A stretch of 5,974 nucleotides of DNA from DATAEG01 sp036258135 (GCA_036258135.1 DATAEG010000169.1:1-5974), one strand, 5' to 3'; positions 1 through 5,843 are shown, counted from the first letter of the stretch. Notes: generated from the letters alone by a model not told the origin. Program-made: numbers and translations.

Positions 1-88
1 ACTTGAAGTAGGTCGGATTCATGGTTTTGCCTTCGGGCAAGGCCGACGTACGGCGGGACAAACGCTGGCTATGCCCGCGAAAACGCGG
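1..88. other. Unassigned left edge, with a UUCG hairpin
   Basis: No recognisable gene lies here. Read on the minus strand it follows directly from the broken ABC ATPase gene: the frame stays open to the window edge, but the residues no longer resemble an ABC ATPase. A plus-strand frame entering from outside the window is also open (it reads IHGFAFGQGRRTAGQ), but I do not recognise it. A perfect 5-base-pair hairpin, TTGCC-TTCG-GGCAA, sits at 27-40, and a second (CCGCG-AAAA-CGCGG) at 75-88, exactly at the point where homology is lost. These could belong to the end of an inserted element or to a rearrangement junction. The sequence outside the window would be needed to tell. Confidence 0.35.
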
Positions 89-486
89 CCCGCCGGACAG
101 CTTCTGCGTGCGTTGGTCGGCGATGTCGCTGAGCCCGGCCATGGCCAGGACGTCGTCCACTGGGAGCGGGTTCGGGAACAGCGCGCCCCCATCATCGCGA
201 CGATCTCGCGCACCGAGAGGTCGCGTAGCACGCCGCCGGTCTGGAGCATCGCGCCCACCTGACCGCGCTGGATGGCCTGGGTGGGCGGGCCGCCGAACAG
301 AGTCACGCGGCCCGCGTCCGGCTTGGCCAGGCCCAGCATCATGTCCACGGTGGTGGACTTGCCGGCGCCGTTCGGCCCGAGCAGCGCGACGGTCTCGCCC
401 GGCGCGATGGAGATGTCGACGCCGCCACCGCGTGGATCTGTTCACCGTTGGGTCCGCGAAAGTACTTCACCCAGGGGATCGGTCAT
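89..486 (-). pseudogene. ABC transporter ATP-binding protein, 5' remnant (frameshifted, truncated)
   Basis: This is the N-terminal half of an ABC-type ATPase of the kind that powers two-component drug or lipid exporters. The start is probably the ATG at 484-486. Stitching frames together gives a beginning MTDPL-VKYFRGPNGEQIHAV-GVDISIAP, then an intact Walker A (GPNGAGKST, 352-378), a Q-loop region (MLQTGGVL) and the start of the signature, KLSGG (about 89-106). Three frameshifts are visible. One extra base lies in the C run at 470-472, giving an early TGA. One base is missing near 424, where an Asp codon is expected. One base is missing near 182-190. The first two cancel, so the start ATG and Walker A share a frame. 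After LSGG the expected Gln, Walker B and H-loop are absent. The gene cannot make a working ATPase, and no permease partner is visible. Sequencing error is an alternative for single indels, but not for the lost 3' half. Confidence 0.8.
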
Positions 487-495
487 GCTGTCGAG

Positions 496-551
496 TGTCA
501 CCGCCGAGCGTGTCCGACGGCACTACCGAGGCGCGTCGATGCGCGGTGACA
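496..551. promoter_or_regulatory. 9-bp inverted repeat upstream of the ABC pseudogene
   Basis: TGTCACCGC at 496-504 is repeated as its exact reverse complement, GCGGTGACA, at 543-551, with 38 bases between. It lies 10 to 65 bases upstream of the probable ABC start at 486. It could be a pair of half-sites for the regulator of the former exporter, or a folding element in the leader. No convincing -10/-35 pair was found. A 9-base match over this distance could be chance. Confidence 0.25.
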
Positions 552-565
552 TTCGTCAGCGACTA

Positions 566-720
566 GGGCGTGTCTGCCAACTCCACGCCCTGCTGCGCGC
601 CCCCGGATCGACCTGGCGGCGTTCTTTTCGTCGCCCGTACCTCCAGTACAAGCTCCTCGTCGACCTTGCCACCCGCCGCCCGTGCGTCGCTCGCGACGGG
701 CAGGAATCGGCAGACACGCC
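566..720. mobile_element. MITE-like element with terminal inverted repeats and a TA/TAG target duplication
   Basis: The two ends are inverted copies of GGCGTGTCTGCC (12 of 12 from 567 on the left and from 720 on the right). Allowing two mismatches the match extends to 18 bases. The left end has one extra G. TAG at 564-566 and TAG at 721-723 flank the repeats, so the empty site would have read GACTAGTCC. A CTAG target with TA duplication is typical of some IS5-family (IS427-group) elements, so a non-autonomous relative of such an element is likely. At about 155 bases it is too short for a transposase, and its open frames look non-coding. Inside are a 7-bp hairpin at the left end (566-572 with 584-590) and an imperfect hairpin at 679-700. 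Naming the parent IS needs an ISfinder search with the terminal repeats. Confidence 0.6.
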
Positions 721-1655
721 TAGTCCAGGGCGGCCCACCTCACCAGGTGCTTGCTCACCTCGCCCGGCGCCTCCTCCTGAGGGAAGTGGCCGATCCCGTC
801 AAGCAGGCATAACTCGTACTCGCCGGTGAGGTACTTCTCCGAGCCGAGCGCGGTGGACGGCAGGGTGCAGGTATCCGCCCGGCCATGAATCTGAAGGACG
901 GGCGGTGTGATCGGACGGCGGGCCCCGGCTGCCGCTCTGCGTCCGTCCGGGCGAGGCAGGGACCGCACCACCCAGCGGAAGAACTCCAGCGCACAGTGGG
1001 CGGTGGGGTGCAGCCGCATGGCCTCCGCGTACTGGGCCACGGCGGCCTCGTACTCGTCGCTCGCCCGCCAGGCCGGCCCGCTCCAGCGGTCGAAGAGGCG
1101 ACGGACGTAGACGTCATCCTCGGTGAGCCGTCGTTCCGGGATGCGGGGCAACTGAAACAGCCCCAGCGCGTAGGCCGACGCCCGCGCCTGGCCGCTCCCG
1201 ACGCGCAGGATCGACCGGCGCATGCGCAGCGGGTGTGGTGCCCCGAGCACCGCGATACGGCGCACCTCCCTGGGGGCGGACCCGGCCACCGACCAGGCGA
1301 TCATGCCGCCGACGTCGTTGCCTACGAGCATGGCGTCGCTCTCGCCGAGCGAGGTGATGAGAGCGGCGATATCGGCCGAGAGCGTGGGCAGGTCGTAGCC
1401 ACGCGGCGGCTTGTCGCTGGCGCCATAGCCACGCAGATCGACGGCCACAGCGCGGAACCCGGCGGCGCTCAGATCCTCCAACTGGCGGCGCCACGTCCAC
1501 CAGAACTGTGGGAACCCGTGGACGAGCAGGACTAGCGGCCCGTTCCCCATCTCCGCGACGTGTAATGCCAAGCCGTTGGCCCGGACCGTGCGGTGCCGCC
1601 ACGGTCCGTCGGCGAGCGCCACCCGCTCGTCAGGGGGAGGCGAGGGCGCGGGCAT
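720..1655 (-). CDS. Alpha/beta hydrolase, epoxide hydrolase type (EphE-like)
   Basis: The 311-residue protein is a complete alpha/beta-hydrolase-fold enzyme. HGFP (46-49) is the oxyanion-hole motif. The nucleophile elbow is GNDVGG (112-117), with Asp114 as nucleophile. The acid is probably Asp261 (HGRADTC) and the base His290 (GIGHFPQEE). A cap domain fills about 143-235. An Asp nucleophile points to epoxide hydrolases or haloalkane dehalogenases rather than Ser esterases. HGFP and the overall pattern favour epoxide hydrolase, which opens epoxides to diols in the cytoplasm. The elbow lacks the usual His-Asp-Trp (HDWGG), having Asn and Val instead, so the natural substrate is unknown. The ATG is preceded by AAGGA. 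The gene starts 36 bases after the holin-like gene and is probably cotranscribed with it. This pair matches Rv3669-Rv3670 (ephE) in M. tuberculosis. The TAG stop lies at the edge of the small mobile element. Confidence 0.88.
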   Translation of the reverse strand: MPAPSPPPDERVALADGPWRHRTVRANGLALHVAEMGNGPLVLLVHGFPQFWWTWRRQLEDLSAAGFRAVAVDLRGYGASDKPPRGYDLPTLSADIAALITSLGESDAMLVGNDVGGMIAWSVAGSAPREVRRIAVLGAPHPLRMRRSILRVGSGQARASAYALGLFQLPRIPERRLTEDDVYVRRLFDRWSGPAWRASDEYEAAVAQYAEAMRLHPTAHCALEFFRWVVRSLPRPDGRRAAAGARRPITPPVLQIHGRADTCTLPSTALGSEKYLTGEYELCLLDGIGHFPQEEAPGEVSKHLVRWAALD

Positions 1656-1660
1656 CGCCG

Positions 1661-1665
1661 TCCTT
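1661..1665 (-). promoter_or_regulatory. Ribosome binding site of the hydrolase gene
   Basis: AAGGA on the minus strand, five bases before the ATG at 1655. It supports this start and independent translation initiation within a holin-like/hydrolase transcript. Confidence 0.6.
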
Positions 1666-1691
1666 TCGCCCGCCAGACGAGACCGAGCGTT

Positions 1692-2108
1692 TCACGGAGT
1701 GCGCAGGCCGGAACGCCTGAGAGTCTCCGCGGTCTGCTTGGCCTCGGCGATGGTTTTTTCCGGAGGCGTGATGCGCTTGACCATCCGCCGTCCGACCAGC
1801 ACCAACACGGCGGCCACGATCAACAGGAAGACGAAGATGATCAGATACGCCAGCCACGGCCACACTCCGAGGGAGATCAGACCTTGGGCCAGCGCGATGA
1901 GACCGAACGTCAGCGAGTACGCGACCAGGATGAGCGCGGCCACGAACATCCCGGCGCCCGTGCCCGCCCGCTTGACCGTTGCTCCGATCTCCGACTTCGC
2001 GAGGGCGATTTCGCCGCGCACGAGGGTCGACATATGTCGGGACGCGTCGCTGGCCAGCGTTCCGATCGACGGCTGCTCCGTGCCGGGAGCCGGCTGTGTG
2101 GTCGTCAC
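1692..2108 (-). CDS. Phage holin superfamily III / DUF1469-type membrane protein
   Basis: This 138-residue protein has an N-terminal soluble or amphipathic part (about 12-48, with the pattern SIGTLASDASRHMSTLVRGEIALAKSEI), two hydrophobic helices (about 51-76 and 83-106), and a short positively charged tail (RRMVKRI followed by a helix rich in Ala, Glu and Lys). This is the layout of the actinobacterial family annotated as phage holin family protein (PF07332). In this chromosomal setting a lysis role is unlikely; the family is a housekeeping inner-membrane protein of unknown function, and no phage genes are nearby. The start is GTG at 2108; a TAG lies five codons upstream in frame, so no earlier start exists. 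No Shine-Dalgarno sequence precedes it. The hydrolase gene follows after 36 bases. In M. tuberculosis the counterpart is Rv3669, next to ephE. Confidence 0.85.
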   Translation of the reverse strand: MTTTQPAPGTEQPSIGTLASDASRHMSTLVRGEIALAKSEIGATVKRAGTGAGMFVAALILVAYSLTFGLIALAQGLISLGVWPWLAYLIIFVFLLIVAAVLVLVGRRMVKRITPPEKTIAEAKQTAETLRRSGLRTP

Positions 2109-2133
2109 CGACGAATCATTGCACTACTCGTGT

Positions 2134-2325
2134 CCGGAGTCGGAAGTCGGCTGTCGCCTCCTGCGGCGCTCAGTCGGCGCATCGCGGCGTTGTGTACACC
2201 CCACCAGATCGCTCGGCGATCCGGCGGGGACCCCGCGTCGCGAAAAGCCCAACTATTCGCTCCCCCTCCGCCTGCCGCTGCATCCGACTGGATCACCGCA
2301 TCCGACGACCGACTTCCGACTCGGG
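2134..2325. repeat. 192-bp intergenic element bounded by 23-bp imperfect inverted repeats
   Basis: The left arm (2134-2156) and the reverse complement of the right arm (2303-2325) agree at 20 of 23 positions, with a perfect 14-base core GAGTCGGAAGTCGG. CAGTCGG recurs at nearly the same distance from both ends, so the symmetry reaches further inward. Internal features are the palindrome GTGTACAC around 2192-2199, the small hairpin GATCG-CTCGG-CGATC (2207-2221), and a direct repeat GCATCCGAC at 2280-2288 and 2298-2306. No convincing gene lies inside; a 63-codon minus-strand frame has no family resemblance. It fills most of the gap between the acetate transporter and the holin-like gene. It may be a second MITE-like element or a long structured leader or terminator. 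No target duplication was found. Confidence 0.5.
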
Positions 2326-2329
2326 AACG

Positions 2330-2348
2330 CTAGCCCGCGCCCGGCTAG
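2330..2348 (-). terminator. Hairpin just downstream of the acetate transporter
   Basis: CTAGCC (2330-2335) pairs exactly with GGCTAG (2343-2348) around a seven-base loop, five bases past the transporter's stop codon. There is no following T run, so it is not a classical intrinsic terminator. GC-rich hairpins without a U-tract are often proposed as terminators in actinobacteria. The location supports that role, but only weakly. Confidence 0.35.
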
Positions 2349-2353
2349 GTCCC

Positions 2354-2998
2354 CTACCGCGGGAGGGTCGGGAACAGGGTCCGCTTGTGCGTCGCGTTGG
2401 CTACGCCGGCGAGGGACGCGTACCAGGCGATGATGGCGGTGATCAAGCCCAACCAGCCGCCGAGCATGTGCCAACTCGTGCTGTCGGCGAACTCGGCGAT
2501 GGTCAGCGCGAGGAAGGTCAGCGTCAGGAAGAAGAACACCGCGAGTACGGCGCCGGACACCCGGAGAGCCGCGATCGTCATGTACGCGGTGAAGATCGTC
2601 CATACCAGCAGATACAGGCCGATCATGTGACGGGTGTCGACCGGCTGCGCCGTCTTGGGCAGGCCCGGAAGGACGTGCACGACGAGGTACCAGTAGGACA
2701 GCCAGAAGGCGCCGAACGAACAGAACGCGGTGGCCCCGAAGGTGTTCCCGCGTGGGAATTCCCACAGCCCGGCCAGCAACTGGGCCAGACCGCCGTAGAA
2801 GAAGGCGAGACCGAGGACGCCGGTGAGCGAGGCTTCGCCCACCATGTTCGTGTTGACCACGGACAGGAAGAACGTCGTACCGGCGAAACCGGCCAGCCCG
2901 AGTGGGGCTGGATCAGCGAGCCACCCGGTCCTGGGCAGCGGCGACGCGGTGTCCGCTGCCGGTGCTTGAGGCACCTCGGCTCTGTTCTGTTCTGTCAT
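2354..2998 (-). CDS. satP: Acetate uptake transporter, GPR1/FUN34/YaaH (AceTr) family
   Basis: The 214-residue membrane protein would move acetate, and possibly succinate, across the inner membrane, usually with protons. The family motif NPAPLGL is present as DPAPLGL (29-35), just before the first helix. Six hydrophobic segments fit the family fold: about 33-52, 59-79, 88-109, 124-143, 149-168 and 177-198. FFYGGLAQLLAGLWEF (66-81) and FGAFWLSYW (95-103) are also typical stretches. The family length is usually around 190-240 residues. The ATG is preceded by AAGGGAG with a five-base spacer. The gene begins 52 bases after acs on the same strand with no terminator between, so the two probably form an acetate-use operon. 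The symbol is by family (E. coli SatP/YaaH); substrate preference is inferred. Confidence 0.9.
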   Translation of the reverse strand: MTEQNRAEVPQAPAADTASPLPRTGWLADPAPLGLAGFAGTTFFLSVVNTNMVGEASLTGVLGLAFFYGGLAQLLAGLWEFPRGNTFGATAFCSFGAFWLSYWYLVVHVLPGLPKTAQPVDTRHMIGLYLLVWTIFTAYMTIAALRVSGAVLAVFFFLTLTFLALTIAEFADSTSWHMLGGWLGLITAIIAWYASLAGVANATHKRTLFPTLPR

Positions 2999-3003
2999 CT
3001 CTG

Positions 3004-3010
3004 CTCCCTT
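3004..3010 (-). promoter_or_regulatory. Ribosome binding site of the acetate transporter
   Basis: AAGGGAG on the minus strand, five bases before the ATG at 2998. It is one of the strongest Shine-Dalgarno matches in the window and supports efficient translation from an acs-led transcript. Confidence 0.65.
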
Positions 3011-3050
3011 GCAGCTGGTTAGCTCCGTCGGAAGGCGGGGCGCTTGGCAC

Positions 3051-5018
3051 CTACTCTTCTGCGGCTGCGCTCGGCAGCTTCTCGCTGATCAGGTCCATGA
3101 CGGTCGAGTCGGCCAGGGTCGTCACGTCACCGATCTGACGGTTCTCGGCGATGTCGCGCAGCAGGCGGCGCATGATCTTGCCCGAGCGGGTCTTCGGCAG
3201 CTCGGGGACGACCATGATCTGCCTCGGCTTGGCGATGGCGCCGATCTCTTTCGTCACGTGGTCGCGCAGGTCCTTGACCAGCAGAGCGCCTTCGGCTTCC
3301 TGCGCCGGAACGCCGCCCCGCACGATCACGAAGGCGACGATGCCCTGGCCGGTCGTCGGGTCGGTGGCCCCGACCACGGCGGCCTCGGCGACCGACGGGT
3401 GCGACACCAGCGCCGACTCCACCTCGGTCGTCGAGATGCGGTGGCCCGAGACGTTCATCACGTCGTCGACGCGGCCGAGCAGCCAGAGGTCGCCCTCCTC
3501 GTCCTTCTTGGCACCGTCCCCAGCGAAGTAATAGCCCTGCTCGTCGAAACGGGACCAGTACGTCTCCTTGTAGCGCTCCGGGTCGCCCCAAATGCCGCGC
3601 AGCATCGCCGGCCACGGCTTGGTCAGCACGAGGAAACCACCGCCGCCATTGGGCACCGAGTTGCCCTCGTTGTCGACGACGTCGGCGCTGACGCCGGGCA
3701 ACGGCCGGGTGGCCGAGCCGGGCTTGGTGGCGGTCACGCCGGGCAGCGGGCTGATCAAGATCGAGCCCGTCTCGGTCTGCCACCACGTGTCCACGACCGG
3801 GCACTGCTCTCCGCCGATGTGGGTGCGGTACCAGATCCACGCCTCCGGGTTGATCGGCTCACCCACCGAGCCGAGCAGGCGCAGCGACGACAGGTCGTAC
3901 TGGGCCGGAATGTCTTCGCCCCACTTCATGAACGTGCGGATCGTCGTGGGTGCGGTGTACAGGATGCTGATCTTGTACTGCTGGATCATCCGCGACCAGC
4001 GGCCCTCGTCGGGCGTGTTCGGCGTGCCCTCGTACATGAACGAGGTGGCCCGGTTGCACAGCGGTCCGTAGACGATATAGCTGTGCCCGGTCACCCAGCC
4101 GATGTCGGCGCCACACCAGAACAGGTCGGAGTCGGGCTTGAGATCGAAGACGGCGTGGTGCGTGTACGCGACCTGGGTCAGGTAGCCGCCGGTGATGTGC
4201 AGGATGCCCTTAGGCTTGCCCGTGGTCCCCGACGTGTACATGACGTACAGCGGGTGCTCTGAGTCGAAGGCCTCGGCGGCGTGCTCCGGCGACTGCCGGG
4301 CCACCACGTCCTCCCACCACAGGTCGCGTCCCTCGGTCCACTCGATGTCCCCGCCGGTCCGCTTAACCACGAGGACGTTGCGTACGTCCGGGCACTTGAG
4401 CAGCGCCTCGTCGACGGCCGGCTTAAGGGGCGATGCGGCGCCTCGCCGATAGCCGCCGTCCGCGGTGATGACGATGCGCGCATCGCAGTCGAGGATGCGG
4501 TCGGACAATGCCGTCGACGAGAAGCCGCCGAACACCACGGTGTGCGGGGCGCCGATGCGAGCGCACGCCAGCATCGAGATGACGGTCTCGGGAATCATCG
4601 GCATGTAGATCGCAACGCGGTCGCCGGCCTTGACGCCGAGTTCGACTAGCGCGTTGGCCGCCTGGCAGACCTGGTTCTTCAGCTCGGCGTAGGTGATAGT
4701 GCGGGTGTCGCCGGGCTCACCCTCCCAGTAGTAGGCCACCTGCTCGCCGTATCCGGCGTCGACGTGGCGGTCGAGGCAGTTGACCGCGGCGTTGAGCCGG
4801 CCTCCGACGAACCACTTGGAGAACGGCCGTTCCCACTGCAAGACCTCCGTCCACTTCTGCTCCCAGGTCAGACGTTCGGCCTGCTTGGCCCAGAAGGACA
4901 GGCGGTCCGCGTCGGCCTCGGCGTAGGCCTCGACCGTGACGTTCGCCACGGCAGCGAAGGCCTCGGAAGGGGGGAACGAGCGGGTTTCGTGTAGCAGATT
5001 CGACAGTTCCTCAGACAC
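3051..5018 (-). CDS. acs: Acetyl-CoA synthetase (AMP-forming), acetate-CoA ligase
   Basis: The enzyme makes acetyl-CoA from acetate, CoA and ATP through an acetyl-AMP intermediate in the cytoplasm. From the GTG at 5018 it has 655 residues, the normal length for Acs. Adenylate-forming motifs appear in order: YTSGTTGKPKG (261-271, phosphate loop), GWVTGHSY (307-314), GSVGEPIN (383-390), DTWWQTETG (410-418), the Asp of AGDG (501), the hinge GRVDDVMNVSGHR (515-527) and PKTRSGK (608-614). Val309, Thr310, Val385 and Trp413 correspond to the residues lining the acetate pocket in Salmonella Acs (numbered one higher there); the Trp keeps out longer acids. Lys614 is the catalytic lysine that is acetylated to silence the enzyme in other bacteria. 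The frame stays open to an ATG at 5192, but that would overlap the divergent gene. GTG 5018 has a strong GGAGG and starts like known Acs proteins (MSEELSNLLHETRSFPP). Confidence 0.97.
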   Translation of the reverse strand: MSEELSNLLHETRSFPPSEAFAAVANVTVEAYAEADADRLSFWAKQAERLTWEQKWTEVLQWERPFSKWFVGGRLNAAVNCLDRHVDAGYGEQVAYYWEGEPGDTRTITYAELKNQVCQAANALVELGVKAGDRVAIYMPMIPETVISMLACARIGAPHTVVFGGFSSTALSDRILDCDARIVITADGGYRRGAASPLKPAVDEALLKCPDVRNVLVVKRTGGDIEWTEGRDLWWEDVVARQSPEHAAEAFDSEHPLYVMYTSGTTGKPKGILHITGGYLTQVAYTHHAVFDLKPDSDLFWCGADIGWVTGHSYIVYGPLCNRATSFMYEGTPNTPDEGRWSRMIQQYKISILYTAPTTIRTFMKWGEDIPAQYDLSSLRLLGSVGEPINPEAWIWYRTHIGGEQCPVVDTWWQTETGSILISPLPGVTATKPGSATRPLPGVSADVVDNEGNSVPNGGGGFLVLTKPWPAMLRGIWGDPERYKETYWSRFDEQGYYFAGDGAKKDEEGDLWLLGRVDDVMNVSGHRISTTEVESALVSHPSVAEAAVVGATDPTTGQGIVAFVIVRGGVPAQEAEGALLVKDLRDHVTKEIGAIAKPRQIMVVPELPKTRSGKIMRRLLRDIAENRQIGDVTTLADSTVMDLISEKLPSAAAEE

Positions 5019-5118
5019 CGCGAATGCCTCCGGCTCGATTGATTCACTTTCTCGCAACGTACCGCGCAGGATGACGCGCGGATAGCCACCTCTATAGGCA
5101 TGTTTAGCCTTTGCCATC
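5019..5118. promoter_or_regulatory. Divergent promoter region between acs and the Fic-fold gene
   Basis: These 100 bases separate two outward-reading genes and must hold both promoters. For the plus strand, TAGCCT (5105-5110) fits the actinobacterial -10 pattern TANNNT and sits eight bases before the ATG, so a leaderless mRNA starting at the ATG is possible. No -35 match was found at the right distance. For acs, TATAGA and TACGTT occur on the minus strand, but neither has a good -35. A GTGA half-site occurs but lacks its TCAC partner, so there is no full CRP-type operator. Confidence 0.4.
5027..5033 (-). promoter_or_regulatory. Ribosome binding site that fixes the acs start
   Basis: CCGGAGG on the minus strand has a GGAGG core eight bases upstream of the GTG at 5018. 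It decides between this start and the longer open frame reaching 5192. Confidence 0.75.
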
Positions 5119-5832
5119 ATGGCCGTTGGCGACCCACTCGAGCCGGTGCTGGCATTGGACGGCGTCGCCGACGAGGTCACCGCGGTGCGCACTTCGGTGG
5201 ATCAGGCGCTGGCTCAGCCGGTGCTGCGTCGCCGGTCCGCGGAAGTGTCCGCCGAGTCCGTTCTGCGTGGTGCGTGGGCCGCAGCCCGGCTGTCCGGTTC
5301 GGTGGCCACGTTGGACGATGTCCGCACCGGCGCGCCGTCCGACGAGGTGGCTCGGGGCGCCCTGCGCGCCTATGCCGATCTCGGCGCCCTGACCGAGGCA
5401 TGGGCCCGCGCACCGCGGCAGGTGCTGGCCCGGCTGCATGTTCTGGCCGCGCGCGATCTGGTCGACGAGGCGGCGCTCGGCCTACCGGTGCGGGGCGCGG
5501 ACCGGCTCGACGTGCTCAGTGATGTCCTGGGCGCGACACGCGCGCCGGCGGTCGTTGTGGCTGCGGTGGTGCTCGGCGAGATCTCGGCGCTTGATCCGTT
5601 TCCGCCCAGTTCGCAGATCGTGGGCTGGGCCGCGGCGCGGCTGACGTTCGTCACGCGTGGCCTCGACCCGGAATCGTTGGTGGTGCCCGAGGTGGGCGCC
5701 TTGGGGCTCGACGCCCCGCTTGACGAATACCGGGCCGGCGACATGGCCGCGTGGATTCGGTATGTCTCGCGGGCGGTGGTGGACGGAGCGAGCGAGACCC
5801 GGGCGATATGCCAGGCGCTCCAGCGGGGATGA
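5119..5832 (+). CDS. Degenerate Fic-fold protein (Rv3662c-like, often annotated oxidoreductase)
   Basis: The 237-residue, mostly helical soluble protein has no signal peptide. It resembles the conserved actinobacterial proteins next to acs that are called either Fic family protein or oxidoreductase. Two places look like Fic landmarks that have decayed. AARLSGSVATLDDVR (55-69) aligns by eye with the inhibitory-helix region, usually S-x-x-x-E-G followed by TLEEV, but Ser replaces the Glu. DPFPPSSQIVGWAAARL (159-175) sits where HPFxDGNGRxxR is expected, keeping Pro-Phe, the Gly and the final Arg but losing the catalytic His and the GNG phosphate loop. AMP transfer is therefore unlikely; a binding or regulatory role is possible, and an oxidoreductase function has no support. 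The ATG lacks a Shine-Dalgarno sequence, so a leaderless start is possible. The gene is divergent from acs and convergent with the partial gene on its right. Confidence 0.7.
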   Translation: MAVGDPLEPVLALDGVADEVTAVRTSVDQALAQPVLRRRSAEVSAESVLRGAWAAARLSGSVATLDDVRTGAPSDEVARGALRAYADLGALTEAWARAPRQVLARLHVLAARDLVDEAALGLPVRGADRLDVLSDVLGATRAPAVVVAAVVLGEISALDPFPPSSQIVGWAAARLTFVTRGLDPESLVVPEVGALGLDAPLDEYRAGDMAAWIRYVSRAVVDGASETRAICQALQRG

Positions 5833-5843
5833 GGGGAGTTGGT

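Noticed and set aside
556..738. 60-codon minus-strand frame across the MITE-like element
   Set aside because: It crosses both ends of the element and the hydrolase stop, has Arg-rich composition and no ribosome site; the element is better explained as non-coding.
885..1535. 216-codon plus-strand open frame
   Set aside because: It is antisense to the hydrolase, whose catalytic motifs are complete.
1692..2108. Prophage lysis holin
   Set aside because: The family name suggests a phage, but no endolysin or phage gene is nearby and the position matches a conserved chromosomal gene pair.
2105..2296. 63-codon minus-strand frame inside the second repeat element
   Set aside because: It has no motif and no ribosome site, and it overlaps the GTG start of the holin-like gene.
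1979..3022. 347-codon plus-strand open frame
   Set aside because: It runs antisense through the holin-like gene start, the repeat element and the whole transporter gene, with no family resemblance.
3009..4262. 417-codon plus-strand open frame
   Set aside because: It is antisense to acs, rich in Arg, Gly, Ala and Val as expected for a GC-rich shadow frame, and has no recognisable motif.
5019..5118. CRP-type operator controlling acs
   Set aside because: Only a GTGA half-site is present; the spaced TCAC partner is missing.
5019..5192. Longer acs frame starting at ATG 5192
   Set aside because: The added 58 residues are low-complexity, do not resemble Acs, and would overlap the divergent Fic-fold gene by 74 bases; GTG 5018 has a strong GGAGG and the family N-terminus.
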